A stretch of 64,000 nt of DNA from Pararge aegeria (GCF_905163445.1 NC_053182.1:7564001-7628000); one strand, 5' to 3'. Shown: positions 21,995 through 34,209, counted from the first letter of the stretch. Numbers and translations are program-made. The notes: a model not told the origin generated them from the sequence alone.

Positions 21995-22241
21995 AAATAA
22001 TAAATAAATATACCACGACAATACACACGTCGCCATCTAGCCCCAAAGTAAGCGTAGCTTGTGTAAGATGAACGATTAATGAATATTTTTGTGAATAATA
22101 TACATAAATACTAATAATATGTAACAAATAAACCCCCAGACTCTAAAAAATATTTTTGTTCATCGCTCAGTGGTGGGAATAGAACCAACGGCATTGGACT
22201 CTGAAAGCAGGGTGGCCGCCCACGGCGCCAATCGGCCGTCA
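21995..22241 (-). repeat. tRNA-derived SINE, family A
   Basis: Reverse orientation: ATACCACGACAATACACACG, AGCCCCAAAGTAAGCGTAGC, then GTGGGAATAGAACCAACGGC and CACGGCGCCAATCGGCCGTC at the 5' end. Near full length. Confidence 0.75.
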
Positions 22242-22959
22242 ATAGTTAAACACTGGTTTCTAACTTTTTAACCAAACCCCAAATTTCGTGATGGGTAGGT
22301 ATATATATAGCTTAAAAAATACAGGCTTTATCACAACTTTTTTCACCTGTTTTTGCTGTTGTTTTGATGGGTTTACTTACATCTAGGGCAAATATTAAAA
22401 AAACCTGTGCAGGATGCTCAAAGAATATCACCTCGCTTTTTTTTTAATTTCTACGTTCACCCGTATGAGCTGAATGCAGCTAGAAGAGCTATAGGTTGTC
22501 TGTCAGTCAGTTAGGACTTTATTAGTTATGCATTAGACAAATCGTTCGTCAGTAAGTCAGTTATACATTAGACAAATGGTAAGGATATGAGGTTTCAAGG
22601 CGGTGTTTTTGCCGCTTTGTCATTCGTCGTGGGGCAGTGGAAAAGGGTCCGTATCGTGCCACTTCGCACCAACTGCTCTGTCAATCAGTGCTAACCACAC
22701 ACAATTATAGACTGTGCACTTGTGTACACCTATCCTTGAATACCAGTCTTGTACTGTATCTGTGCTAAGTGCCGGTTTCTACGGTTTTCTAAACGCGAGT
22801 ATTGCAACATTGGTTAAGTGGATTCATGCAACGAGTTTTTGTGTCAGTTTACAGTTGTAAATTTGCTAAGATGTCACCTAAATGGGAGATAAATATTGCC
22901 AGTAATAAGCTGGTTGTTTGGGTTCCTATAATTATACTGTAGTTCATTAAGAACGACAT

Positions 22960-23060
22960 TTTCTCCCGAAGTGTGGTGCCACTTAGTATTCCCATACCAG
23001 AAGTTTTTTTTATATTTTCAAATTTTCGCTGCCGAGGATCGAACCCGGCACCCACCGCTT
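22960..23060 (-). repeat. Degenerate tRNA-like repeat fragment
   Basis: TTCGCTGCCGAGGATCGAAC followed by CCGGCACCCACCGC is the complement of a B-box with flanking arm. A T-rich run precedes it. No further body is recognised. The rest of 22242-22959 shows nothing I can name. Confidence 0.4.
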
Positions 23061-23313
23061 AAAATACGAGAGTGCCTAACATGAACTGCACTAGATAAAT
23101 TACAAACTTAGAATACAGTTCTAACTTCGTTGGTAGAGATAGTATGAATACATTAATGGGCGAATTAAGGACGATCCGGTTATAATTAAAATCGTCACTT
23201 CAGACTTTTGATATTATCTATATTGCTATAAATATTATAGATGATATGGCTATTACCCATTCTGTAAAAACTGATTTTTTTTTCGGATGTTAACACAATA
23301 ATTGACAGACCAA

Positions 23314-23435
23314 CAGTGGCGTGCACTGCATACCAAAATTATTGTATGTAACTCGTATTGGAGGGGAATTTTTCCATTTTATGTCATGTACCTGCTTTAT
23401 GTATACCCTGGTCAGAAACCCTGTGCACACCACTG
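23314..23435. mobile_element. hAT-like MITE (copy 3) with perfect 8 bp target duplication
   Basis: Starts CAGTGGCGTGCACTGCATAC and ends CTGTGCACACCACTG. The flanks are CAGACCAA at 23306-23313 and CAGACCAA at 23436-23443, an exact 8 bp duplication as made by hAT transposases. It is 122 bp long with no coding capacity. It lies just before the ~300 bp tandem repeat. Confidence 0.85.
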
Positions 23436-23512
23436 CAGACCAATGAGATGGCTCACCTGATGGAAGAAACAATCGAAAGGCAAGTAAGGAACACGTCCTA
23501 CAAAGGGCCTCG

Positions 23513-24350
23513 CAGACCGGAACATAGCAATGCTACTAGGTGGCAGAAATGCTTCCCCGGACAAGCTCTGTAACGAGAAGAGAGCGGTGTCCTACTGAAA
23601 GCAACGTAACTAAATGACGAGCTATAACTACAATATAAGTAGTTAGGTTTATAAAGTAGGATCAGATAGAACCTAGTTTCCATTTAAACCTTCCTGCAAT
23701 TTATTTAATTTGTTATGAAATTAATAGCACCTATGTACGGAGCACGCCTACAAAGTGCCGTCTAGTGTCCATCAAATTGAAACGTACTTTTTGAGTCCCA
23801 TGTAGTCATTTGAATCGTGCCTATCAGACCGGAACATAGCAATGCTCCAAGATGACAGAAATGCCTTCCCGGACAAGTTCTGTAACGAGAAGAGAGCTGT
23901 ATCCTACTAAAAACAACATAGTAACTAAATGTCGAGCTATAAAACTACGCTATAAGTCACGTTTATAAAGTAGGATTAGATAGCGCCTAGTTTCTATCTA
24001 GGCCTACCTGCAATTTATTTAATTTGTTGTGAAATTAATAAAACCTATGTACGGAACACATACGTACTACAAAGTGCCGTCTAGTATCCATCAAATTGAA
24101 ACATACTACCGGAACATAGCGAAGCTGCTATCCGGCAGAAATAAGCATGTCAGTAATGGATCCCTGGACTAGCTCTGTAACGAGAAGAGAGCTGTTTCCT
24201 ATTTAAAAGCATCTTACCTAAATGTCAAGCTATTAAACTATATTAGGTATAAATAGGTGCCTATATAAAGAAAGATTAGGTAGAGTCTGGCTTCTATCTA
24301 GACCGGCCTAATTATCTGCAATTTATTTAATTCGTTGTGAAATAAATATT
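23513..24350. repeat. Tandem repeat, ~300 bp unit, three copies
   Basis: Units start at 23513, 23825 and 24107 (GACCGGAACATAGC, degraded at the third). Shared landmarks are GCTCTGTAACGAGAAGAGAG, TATAAAGTAGGAT, TGCAATTTATTTAATT and AAAGTGCCGTCTAGT; the last is missing from the third, shorter unit. Unit lengths are about 312, 282 and 240+ bp. The copies differ by scattered substitutions and small indels, so the array is not recent. Parts of the unit resemble dispersed repeats at 2880 and 16840. Confidence 0.8.
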
Positions 24351-25436
24351 AGGTAAAGGAAATGCATTTTTGACTGGAACTTATTTTAAAAATGTCGGTG
24401 TAATATCCACAGGAATTTCTTTCAACATTTATAGCTTTTTAATTGCATTGAAAACCATGCAACACGGTCGGCTGGCTGAACCACTCGACTGTAACTGCGT
24501 GAGATTGTAACTCGTAAATAATCAGCGGCTTCGTGTTCATTTGTATATCTGCAAGTATCAAGTATGCCAATAGTAAATATGTGAGGAAAAAAGCCGGCCG
24601 CCAGACTGCTATAAATCTGGAATTACGTGCTATAGCTGTTTACACTATTTACGAACCAGTTCGTGTGCATGTTCAATGACCACAAAACATTACATGGCCT
24701 ACAACGCTTAGCTTCACAATTAAAAAGGCGAAGACAGGATGTCTAAAGCGAAGAAATCGACGGAGTTCCTAATATTGTTTACGATATTACTATAAAAGAA
24801 TCCAAGGGTACAATCGAGCAACTGACCAAATTCTGACTGACTTAGTGTTAAACGTCTAAGACAACGTGAGGTATCTTTGCATCGTTCGAGTCCATGTAGG
24901 ACTGCGGTGCATCGATAATGCAGTCGTATTTATATCAAAATACCCACCAACTCAATGTGATGAACATAAATATCTGGCAAATATGAATTTATAGTTATCA
25001 AAAGATTAATTATTTACCCACTTTATAAATTTACTGTAACATTAGACAAAGCGATTGGACACCTTTTCAAGCCTACCATGTTTTAGAAAACTATAATAGT
25101 AGATACAGGATTGTACCGTTTCAAGTAATTTCTAAAGCAATTTTTTTTGTACCTTGCTAAAGTATCGTACTATATAAGGTTCATTTACCCCTAATTTATA
25201 TTACTTTAATCACAAAAAAATGCTCTCCACAAATCATTATACGGTTTACGTAGTGGCTAACTATTGGGTACACAACTAGCTATTTACTGGTAAATAACTA
25301 ACGAACATTGCTCAAAAATTAGATGCATGTTTAGAAAGGTATGAGTTAGGTATGAATGAATTAATCAATTAATACACTTTTATTGTATCCCATAAAAAAA
25401 CAGCTAATAAGAAAACAGAGTGTTAGGATACAATCA
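24351..25436. other. Intergenic; contains one copy of a dispersed 150 bp block
   Basis: 24891-25040 (TCCATGTAGGACTG..., CCCACCAACTCAATGTGATG) recurs at 27715-27964. Nothing else recognised. Confidence 0.5.
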
Positions 25437-25688
25437 GCTTTGTTGGCAGTGACCCTGTTATCTGAGTCCAAAGCCGTGGGTTCGATTCGCACAACTGGAC
25501 AATGTTTGTGCGATGAATTTTAATGTTTTTTGGTTGTCCGGGTGTTTACCTATATATTATAAGTATTTATATATATTATTCATAAAAATATTCATCAATC
25601 ATCTTAGTACCCATAACACAAGCTACGCTTACTTTGGGGCTAGATGGCGATGTGTGTATTGTCATAGTACATTTACTTATTTATTTCA
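25437..25688 (+). repeat. tRNA-derived SINE, family A
   Basis: TTGGCAGTGACCCTGTTATC, then GCCGTGGGTTCGATTCGCAC (B-box), TAACACAAGCTACGCTTAC and TGGGGCTAGATGGCGATGTG, with a TTATTTATTT tail. The extreme 5' head is lost. Confidence 0.75.
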
Positions 25689-27714
25689 TTTGTAGGCCTT
25701 ATCAATAAATCACTAGGTACTGTACTACACAGGTAGAAAACCCACTTACTTAAATTCTAATACCTATTTACTAAAGAAGCTATGCCGAATCAGAAAAGTA
25801 ATTTTGCCTAAACCAAATCGATTAGACATACCTTTCTACCTGCATTTCGTTTAGGATTCATAAATGTTTTATATATCAACGAAAATGGCATAACTCTTAT
25901 AACTCCCAAGTAATACGATCTAGTGCTGGAAACCAGAATCATATCGCGATATGATCCCTCAGTTGCGCCGAAACTCCTCCCCCTTGTTTATTGCTTATTA
26001 GTGGAAACACAGCGGCATGTTTGAACCGCTCTTTGTTCTCGCCGACAAATACCCCCTTGCCCTTCCCTCCCCTTCTGTTCTCCACACGATCCGGTCACGA
26101 CGCCTGCGCAAGCGCCGCGACTCATAAATTCCAGCTATTTGACGTTAGCTCGCACCTAAAGATGATATCGATCTAAGCACAATGATATCGGTGGAAGGAA
26201 GTGCAACGACATCATAAATATTGTGATAATTTTCATATATTACGTGCGTTCGTGATTTTAACTATCGATAGTGATCGATACTCCAGGGAAAATAGTTTTG
26301 CATGTGCTAGTATTTAAAGCGACCGACCTACCTATTTCGAAACCTATATTCTCGGTATGTTCTTCATAGAGAAAGCACTCATAAAAACTGAAACTAGCAA
26401 GCGGGTACAACGAGGTTGCCATGTCAGTGGGAAAATACAAAATCTGGCCTAGTTCTGTGTGCAAAATCTGATCCTACCTCTGTCGATTATACCACGAGAC
26501 CCCAACATTTTGCCACCATCGTCAACATGTCTATTGATTGTCCACCGGCATAGGCACTGATACTAATAAATACGCATAATCTTAATAAACTGCGAAACAC
26601 TCGATGCTGGCATTGGCCCGACCCGGAATTCGAATATGGGCCCTCTTAATTCGCACCTACCTAGCCTAAACACGTTGTTCTTTAGAACAATATCTATATA
26701 ATAATACATCTTTAATTACACTTATAGAGCAAAGAAATCATAAAGAAATATGAGATGAGGTAATATAGTACCTTAGCCTTACTAAATTAACTGATATCTA
26801 CTAGAGGTTTACCTTTAAAGAAAAATTTAAACAGTTTCGAATTTTTGAGTTCTCTTTCATAAAATAAAAATCCCGAACACCTGCTAATGTTTAAGTAATA
26901 TATCTACCTCCAGAAATACAAGCGATTCAGAGAAAAAAGATCGATATCTGAACATTACATTATTCAACAGTAAACGCATTAGGGAGATATTATGAAGACA
27001 GCGTGCGTGAAGCATTCCCCGAATAACTTTCTAACAAGAGAATGACAACGTTTGATGGGGGCCTTTGACGGATACTATCAACATCAAAAACGGCTGCATC
27101 ACGCAAATTACTGATACATCGAGATAGAAGAGATTAGGGACCTATAAGAAAATCTACCCACCAACGCGGAAAAAAACCCGTCGAACAATATTACCAAGTG
27201 AGCAGAGAAAGATGAGGCTCATCTCTTGCATCTTTTGCTCTGTCTACTAAGTAGTTTAATCGTTGCTGCAGCAACTTGACCTATACGTGTTTGACGTAAG
27301 GTTGGTTTTTGTTTGTTTTGGGCATGAAATGTGATGTTTGACAGTGCTCAAGTGCAAGTGATGCGGTAGATAGTGGCTGGGCGCGGCGCTCGCTAATGGG
27401 AGTGATAAGATCGCGCGACCACGCCTCGGCCACGGCTCGGAGGTTCGATAACAGTGGCCCTAGTATGAGTTTACACGTTTCGAAAACCTTTTGCCTGTTC
27501 AGACATTTTTTTATTCGGATGGACTATAGCTGATACCACCATAAGGGTAGTAACAGTATCACTGGAGGTTTAGTATCGACTTTACAATGTCAGATTGAAA
27601 GGGCATTATTTAAAGTATATCGTGCATCAGCACATGATCCACATTCACCGAAATCGTAAGTTTATCGGAAGGGTGATTCTGAAATGTAACATGATAAACG
27701 ACTTAAACACCATG
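25689..27714. other. Intergenic; two GC-richer blocks and an 18 bp palindrome
   Basis: ATCATATCGCGATATGAT at 25938-25955 is a perfect loopless palindrome. 25920-26180 and 27330-27450 are GC-richer and repeat-free. A tRNA-like B-box complement (CCGGAATTCGAATATGGGCC) lies at 26624-26643. No coding region is supported. Confidence 0.4.
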
Positions 27715-27964
27715 TCCATGTAGGATTGAAGTGTTTCGAAAATGCACCCGTATTTACTCGTATATCAAAATACCCACCAACTCAATGTCATGAACATTGA
27801 TCATTAATCAAATATAACTTTAACTGTTTCCTGAAAACTAACTATTAATTAATTAATAAGGGTATTTGTAAAATCCTAATCAATTTAATAAAATATCTGG
27901 CAAATATGAATTTATAGTTACCAAAAGGTTGGATATTTACCCACTTTATAAAATTTACTGTAAC
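27715..27964 (+). repeat. Second copy of the dispersed block at 24891
   Basis: It shares TCCATGTAGGA, ACCCACCAACTCAATGT and TATCTGGCAAATATGAATTT with the 24891 copy, in the same orientation. It is about 100 bp longer because of a central segment (after CATGAACAT) absent from the other. Either one copy lost it or the other gained it. Confidence 0.65.
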
Positions 27965-29668
27965 AAACAATATCCATTTTGGTTGCAAGAAGTACGAACG
28001 CATAGATCTATAGCAACATAACACTCTTTAAGAATTTAGCGATCTCGGGCGAATATTATTATGGTGAGTAAAGCACCCTTAACATACATAAGCTTTAGCT
28101 AATTAAAGTGAGATTGAAATTCGCAGCACAAGTGACCGCAGGCAACGCATAAATAAGAGTTGTGACGAGCCAACGAGATTAGTATTTTTATTGGTCAGTG
28201 AGAAGAGAAGTTAGGAAGTGAGACTACATGACGACATACGCATTGCGTAGGTTCGACGTTATACTAGGCTTCTCATTGTGTATGTCTAGGCTACTTAAGA
28301 ACGCGGGAGAAGAGAACAGAAATGTAGGAATTTTCCGACTTTCTGATGCATCAAAATAAAATACTATATCTAATGCGAATTTGGGGTCCACTTTTTTAAA
28401 CTCTAGCATCTTTTTCGCTAGTCTTTAAATGGATAGGACCAATAAAAATGGATAATTAGTTAAACATCGTTTATTAAAGTTGGAAATGAATTTTTCGTTA
28501 TGGTTAATTACAAAATCTCATGCTAGGGGTAGGTACAGGCTCGTATCGCGGTACCCGCCAAATCGCATTCTTAACTGTTGACAACGAATAATGGCTACAG
28601 ATTTGTTAACATGATTTCGAAACAAATGGCTTGTGACAAACAATGAAAAATTGTCGACTCCAACAAAAAATTTACAATACGTCCACGAGGAATATATCAA
28701 ATGATTAATGAATGGTATACGATCATACTATGATCGTACTTGTGACTCTATCTACCACCATCTTCATAATATCAGTCTTATTCTTTATGAGCCCACAAGC
28801 ACCAGCAGCCGCTTCTAGCTTGCTTTTTAATCTATCCAAAAGGCTAAAGGATCTCTCACACGTCGTGTGCCAGACCGCATTCTGTACTCCTGAACACGTC
28901 TGAAATATCATCCATCATCATCATATTCCATCACTTATACAACCCAATATAGGCCTGGGTTTTATTATAAAGCCCATAACTTATCTATTTGTCAGTGACG
29001 TGACGATTAGCCACGGCTTAAGCCTCTTACCAAAATGGAGCAGAGAAAATTCTGAAAATATATATTCCCAAATTGGTGAAATTTGGTGACAAAAATATAT
29101 AACATATTTTAAATTCATACCCTCTATTCTAATGTATAAATAGGTAAATATGTTTTCTATGTACCTTCTACGTTTTAAAAAAAAAAATTACTCACTTCAA
29201 AATGCGATTTGGTAAGATTTAGTCAACCACTTCTTGAGCTCATGATATCGCTCCATACACTTACAAAGATGAAGTCTAAATTCAGACATCCAAAGAGGTA
29301 TTCCGTTGAGAAAATAAAGTGGACCATGACTTTGTCTCAATTAAATAACCTTTGAATAAATATAACAGGCAATCAGGCTTGCCTGTTAAGTATACATCGA
29401 GCTCATCAAAACCAAAACGGCTAGACGGAAACTTTTTAGGTGTAATTAAAAATATGCATATTTAATTTTACGGGGCTTATGCACTTAGGGTCGTTTCACA
29501 TGTGATACTAAAAAAATCATTCATTGAGCAGGCCTTTTCACAAGACAGTTCCATACATTCTTTCGCCGTAGAAGCTGTAAAATAGTGAAGCTTATATGTA
29601 ATTCTCTGCTCGTTAAACCTAATGTATTACACGAATTTGGCTGTTTTACTACCGCTTGTTATTTTCAA
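27965..29668. other. Intergenic; nothing firm
   Basis: AT-rich sequence. The - strand frame at 28723-28911 contains CERSFSLLDRLKSKL, which is discussed as a weak transposase-like hit. Otherwise nothing is recognised. Confidence 0.35.
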
Positions 29669-29728
29669 ATGAGTTTAAGGAATTATTGTTTCGTCTAGGC
29701 AGACGAAACAATAATTCCTTAAACTCAT
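29669..29728. repeat. Perfect 28 bp hairpin, 4-base loop
   Basis: 29669-29696 is the exact reverse complement of 29701-29728; the loop is AGGC. Pairing stops abruptly on both sides. Confidence 0.85.
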
Positions 29729-30870
29729 AATCATAATCTAACATTTCAGACAAAAAAATATTTACCTAGCTAATATATCCATCCTTTTATTTTCGATTTT
29801 TGTTTGTTTTTTTTTTTTTTGTTTCATCCTCTGTCACTCTAATAAGTACCTATCATTTTTTTATTCCACTACAAGTTAGCTTTAGATTGCATCTCACCTG
29901 ATGGTACATGATGATTATTTATTTATTTATTTTATATCTTGTTAGTACGGCATGGCCCCTTACACTAACTAGATAGAACTACATAATTTATGGATAACTA
30001 TAAGACAAATGAATGAAAAGGCACATAAAATATTATAATAAATATAATAATAAAAATAAAAAAAGCCTTTTATTATTTCTTGATTATTCCTTGATTGGAG
30101 TACAGAAAATATAAACAAAATAAAACATAATAAATAGAAAAAAAAACAAAGTCTATTAATGATAATATAAACGAAAAATGAAAAATGGAAATTGGAAATT
30201 CGCAGCGAGACCTTGGAAAAAAAATTAGAAAAACAAGAACTGCTTATTCAAAATGTTGTCAAAAATCTGAGACGACGACGAAAACATTATACCAGACATT
30301 ATATTAATAGTGTTCATAATGCATTCTAAGTTGATAGCCGGCTGTTATTAGCCACATCCCCAATCTTTTTCTATGCGAAATCATACTTAATTCACGTTTA
30401 CTTAACCGAAAACAAGGTAAGTAATCAAATACGCAGATAACGCGTGTGTGAAAAGTCCTTTATACAGAGAGGCGCGCAAACCTCCGTGCCGATTATGTGC
30501 CGATCTACACGACACTGTTATTACACGAAACATTAACAGTTAATTATTAACGATTTTTAGCATCATAATGTATTTGCTCGCCGCTAATTAAGTGCATTAC
30601 ATACCTGGTCTTATACATAATAACGTGTCTGATGTGCGAATCGGAATTGCATTTTAAATACACGTAAGTAGGTACTCATTTGTATTGCTATTAAATGGGA
30701 TAAAAAATAGAAGAAGCATGGCCAGAAAAAAAAATAAAGAAAATATAAAATTTTATTTGTTACTATAGTTCGGGGTATCAAATGTCTTCGCTTATATTCT
30801 TCCTGTATATTACGAGAATTAGTTAAAAATTTTGTGAATAGGCATTTTAACCCATATAAGTACATACCGA
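29729..30870. other. Intergenic; T run, SINE B scrap and A-rich DNA
   Basis: A 14-base T run at about 29807-29820. TACAAGTTAGCTTTAG and TGCATCTCACCTGATGGTA (29870-29912) are a scrap of SINE family B. An ATTT array (29925-29945) begins an A-rich stretch to about 30260 with no coding capacity. Nothing else recognised. Confidence 0.4.
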
Positions 30871-31183
30871 CGTCGTCATATCAATCCATTACCGGCCTAC
30901 TACAGGGCGACGGTCTCCATCCACAATGAGAAGGAGTTAAGGCCGTAGTCCAACACCAATTCGCACTGGGCCTTAGTCGCTGGCCCAGTGCGAATTGGTG
31001 GACGTCACATACCTTTGAGAACATTACGGAGAACTCTCAGGTTTACAGGTCTCCTAACGATATTTTCCTTTACCGTTGAAGGACGCGCGTTTAAACGCAC
31101 ATAACTTAGAAAAGTTAGAGGTGCGTGCTGGGATTCGAACACGCCAACCCGAAAGTGAAGTCGAACCCACAAGGCTATCACCG
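30871..31183 (-). repeat. tRNA-derived SINE, family C, with internal hairpin
   Basis: The block order is as in the 18971 copy (CATATCAATCCATTACCGGC ... GGTGCGTGCTGGGATTCGAA ... GGCTATCACCGC). Within it CACCAATTCGCACTGGGCC (30954-30972) is followed, after nine bases, by its exact reverse complement (30982-31000). Other copies lack this, so an inverted duplication arose in this copy. Confidence 0.75.
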
Positions 31184-31196
31184 CCTCATACGAGTT

Positions 31197-31268
31197 AACT
31201 GCTAAGTTTGTTGTGGGCTTCTTCTTAGGCGCTGGTCTAAGAAGAAGCCCACAACAAACTTAGCAGTT
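31197..31268. repeat. Perfect 32 bp hairpin made of LINE 3' end sequence
   Basis: 31197-31228 is the exact reverse complement of 31237-31268 with an eight-base loop GCGCTGGT. The right arm (AGCCCACAACAAACTTAGCA) is the 3' block of the repeats at 8160 and 14840, so the left arm is an inverted copy. It abuts the 5' end of the SINE C copy. Confidence 0.85.
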
Positions 31269-32245
31269 TTTTTTTTGTTATCACCATCTCACATTATCAT
31301 TTAAAAACTATTCAAGAAGCAACCTGGTTAGAGAAATAATTTACACCCAAGCATTTTTGTTGACGTAGTCCTTAATACTATAATAGGACTTTCTATAAGC
31401 TTACGTTTAACGCAAACTTTGAACTTTTTCGAAGACATCTCCAAGATATCAACTGTAAAAATAAAATCATCTCATTCAAAATCATTGTGTAAAAAAAAAA
31501 CAATTTCCTTTAAATGAATTATTTATTTTATGTCGTCTAGTATATTGCACTGCAAGTTTATTTTTGCTTATAATGTTCAAATTATTGCATTCACATTTTC
31601 TCTTAAATTTAGATATATTGTTGTGAACATACATAAAATTTTCAAATATGTATTGGCTAAAGACTGTCAGAATCTTAACATCTTCAAATTGATCTCTCAG
31701 TGACTCTCTCGGACCCATTTTATAGATCTCACGAACAGCCCCATCTTCTGCAGCACGAAAATAGTGCCAATATCAGCAGCATTACCCCATAGTAAAATTC
31801 CATATGACATAATGCTGTGAAAGTAACTAAAATAGACGCAGCAGTTTCTATGTCCGTCACGCGGCGTATCTTCTTCACTGCATAGGCAGCAGAACTAAGC
31901 CTGTTCGATAAATTATTTACTTTAAAATGTAATTAAAAAAACTAGAATCTACTATTCTCGAACGACCTATGGGCCTTACACAAAAACAAGACGCCATACT
32001 TACTAATTGAGAATATCCTCGTCGTAAATTTAATAATAGTATCTACAATAATACTAAAAATGACAATGTGTGTCTGTTAGTAGGTAGGTAGGCACTTAAT
32101 TATTTTTTAATTAATTAATATCTTAATGTGGGACAGGGATAGGAGGGATTGTATTATAATATAATATAATAGGTTATACGCATTATAGTATGTATGAACA
32201 TGTAATAAAATATCTTTGGCTATACTATAATTAGTAACACAAATT
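31269..32245. other. Intergenic, nothing recognised
   Basis: AT-rich; a short ATAAT array lies near 32152-32172. No gene seen. Confidence 0.4.
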
Positions 32246-32667
32246 TGGTTTAAGCGTTTTCAATCCGGAAATTTTGATGTCAAAGATCAAAGAAAGAGTG
32301 TGGTTTTTCATCATGTTAACGCTAGACCTCATACATCTTTAGCCACTCAACAAAAATTAAGAGTTTGGCTGGGAGGTGTTAATGCATCCGCCGTATAGTC
32401 TTGACCTTGCACCTTCAGATTTCCGCCTGTTTCGGTCTCTTCAGAATTCTTTAGGCAGGGTTAACATCATGAGAGGACGGCCAAAACTACTTGTCGCGGT
32501 TTTTTGATCAGAAGCCCGAAAATTTCTATAGCAATGCAATTATGTCCCTACCTACAAGTTATCGAACAAAATTATACCTACATACTCTAGTTAAATGTAA
32601 AATAAACTATATTAAAAAATGTTTTGAATTTTCTTAAAAAATGCGAAGAAACTTTTTCGCCAGCCTA
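32246..32667 (+). pseudogene. mariner-type transposon relic, internally deleted
   Basis: The frame WFKRFQSGNFDVKD at 32246 is the helix-turn-helix region of a mariner transposase. It is joined after a few codons to HHVNARPHTSLATQQKLR, the segment around the second catalytic residue. Then, after a one-base frame change, comes HPPYSLDLAPSDFRLF with the third catalytic Asp. The C-terminal FFDQKPENFYSNAIMSL is still readable. The middle third of the gene, including the first Asp, is missing, and the second Asp (H-D-N-A-R-P-H in active copies) is Val. A CGAAGAAACTTTTTCGCC stretch near 32643 looks like the 3' terminal repeat. Dead element. Confidence 0.8.
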
Positions 32668-32687
32668 ATACTTACCATCAACTCTTT

Positions 32688-32950
32688 AAACAATGAGAAG
32701 GGGTTAAGGCCGTAGTCCACCACGCTGGCCCAGTTCAGATTGGTGGACTCTACATAACTTTGAGAGCATTATATAGAACTCAGGCATGCAGGTTTCCTCA
32801 CGATGTTTTCCTTCACCGTCGAAGCAAGTGATATTTTTAAATACTTAAAACGCACACTTAGAAAAGTTAGATTGCGTGCTGGATTTCGAACTCAGTCCTC
32901 CGAAAGTAAAGCTGAGCCTACCCGTGTCCTACCCACTGTGCTATCACGCT
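32688..32950 (-). repeat. tRNA-derived SINE, family C
   Basis: CAATGAGAAGGGGTTAAGGC, then CTGGCCCAGTTCAGATTGGT, CGATGTTTTCCTTCACCGTC, TGCGTGCTGGATTTCGAACT and a CACTGTGCTATCACG head. The tail-side 70 bp seen at 18971 are missing. It lies 20 bp beyond the mariner relic. Confidence 0.75.
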
Positions 32951-34195
32951 TCTATTTTACATTTGTTTATTTATCCTATAGCCAGTCATAACATGTTTTT
33001 TGTCCCGGGAAAACAAAAGGTTTTCTTGTTAAACTTAATAACATCTTACTATAATTAATAACGGAAAACAGCCGAAGTCGCGGGTAACAGCTCCTCTAGC
33101 TAGTTTTGTTGTAAATTAATTAACATGATTAAAGTTAGTTAACAATTCTAATATCGAAGGCTCGCTTACAATGTGTAGATTTACGAACCGTGAAGGAAAT
33201 TGGTAGGGCCTTAATGGGCAATAGCAATGCTTGTAACGACTGCTATAGGTACTATTAATGCTGCTATGAATAGGGATCTTTATTGCTTTATATCCTAATC
33301 GTCCCGAGCCCGTTGCAACCACTGGTCACCGAGGGAAAAATGTAATTATGTAGGTATTTCATGTCGCTAATTGCAATGGGTATCGTAAGAAAACAGTTGC
33401 GGGTAATGGTGAGAAATACGTTCGGTGTGCATTTACCCATGTCATAAATGTTGAGGTCCATAGAGGAGAACCAGAGTAACCAAAGACAAAGAGTTGCGTA
33501 GCTTAAAGGTCATTCGGCGGGCTGACAGACGGAATGTAGATGGATAAATAACATTGCAAGAAATCATAGAGAAGTAAACGATGGTATTTAGTGCTGGGTT
33601 GTAAAGGCGGCCTTCGGGCCCTTATATCACCAAACGCAACCTTACGTATTATATAGTAGATACGTAGGGAAGTCTAGGTGTAAAAAGGGCGGCTCAGCAC
33701 CGAAAAGCGTCCACTGCCAAATGGGAACAACGAGTCAGTGTTTGAAAAAAAAACCAACCTCAAAAACAATAATAGATTTCAAATAAGTTGATCCAGAGTT
33801 TAGTAGTAATATATCATGATAAACCTACCGTATTCGTAAAGAGACTTGCGATTTTAAATTTTCTTCTTTTTAAATTTTTCTTATTACAAAATACTTTGTG
33901 GGTTATACACTGAACCAGGTCAGAATTATTATTCAATCACCTTTATATTTAAGCATAATCAACATTAAAACAAAGGTCAACATCAACTCAAAAGAATAAG
34001 AACACGTAGCAAACAAAAATATGTTACAGAATATATAGAATTAAAATGGCGGACAGGACTTATGATGAGGGAATGAAAGGGAACATTAACAAGAGAGAAT
34101 GTTATCCAAGAAGGGGAAGAAAATAAAAGCGAGACAAAACAAAAGAGGGGATTCCTTCTTCCATCCTTTCTACGATATTAAGAAGGTTACGGGAA
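32951..34195. other. Intergenic before the Jockey element
   Basis: CAGCCGAAGTCGCGGGTAAC at 33069-33088 is the end block of the repeat seen at 45698. The rest, including a GC-richer piece at 33580-33730, is unrecognised. Confidence 0.4.
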
Positions 34196-34209
34196 CAACT
34201 TCACGCAGA
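34196..34209. repeat. Target-site duplication, left copy
   Basis: CAACTTCACGCAGA, repeated exactly at 39096-39109, flanks the Jockey element. Confidence 0.9.
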
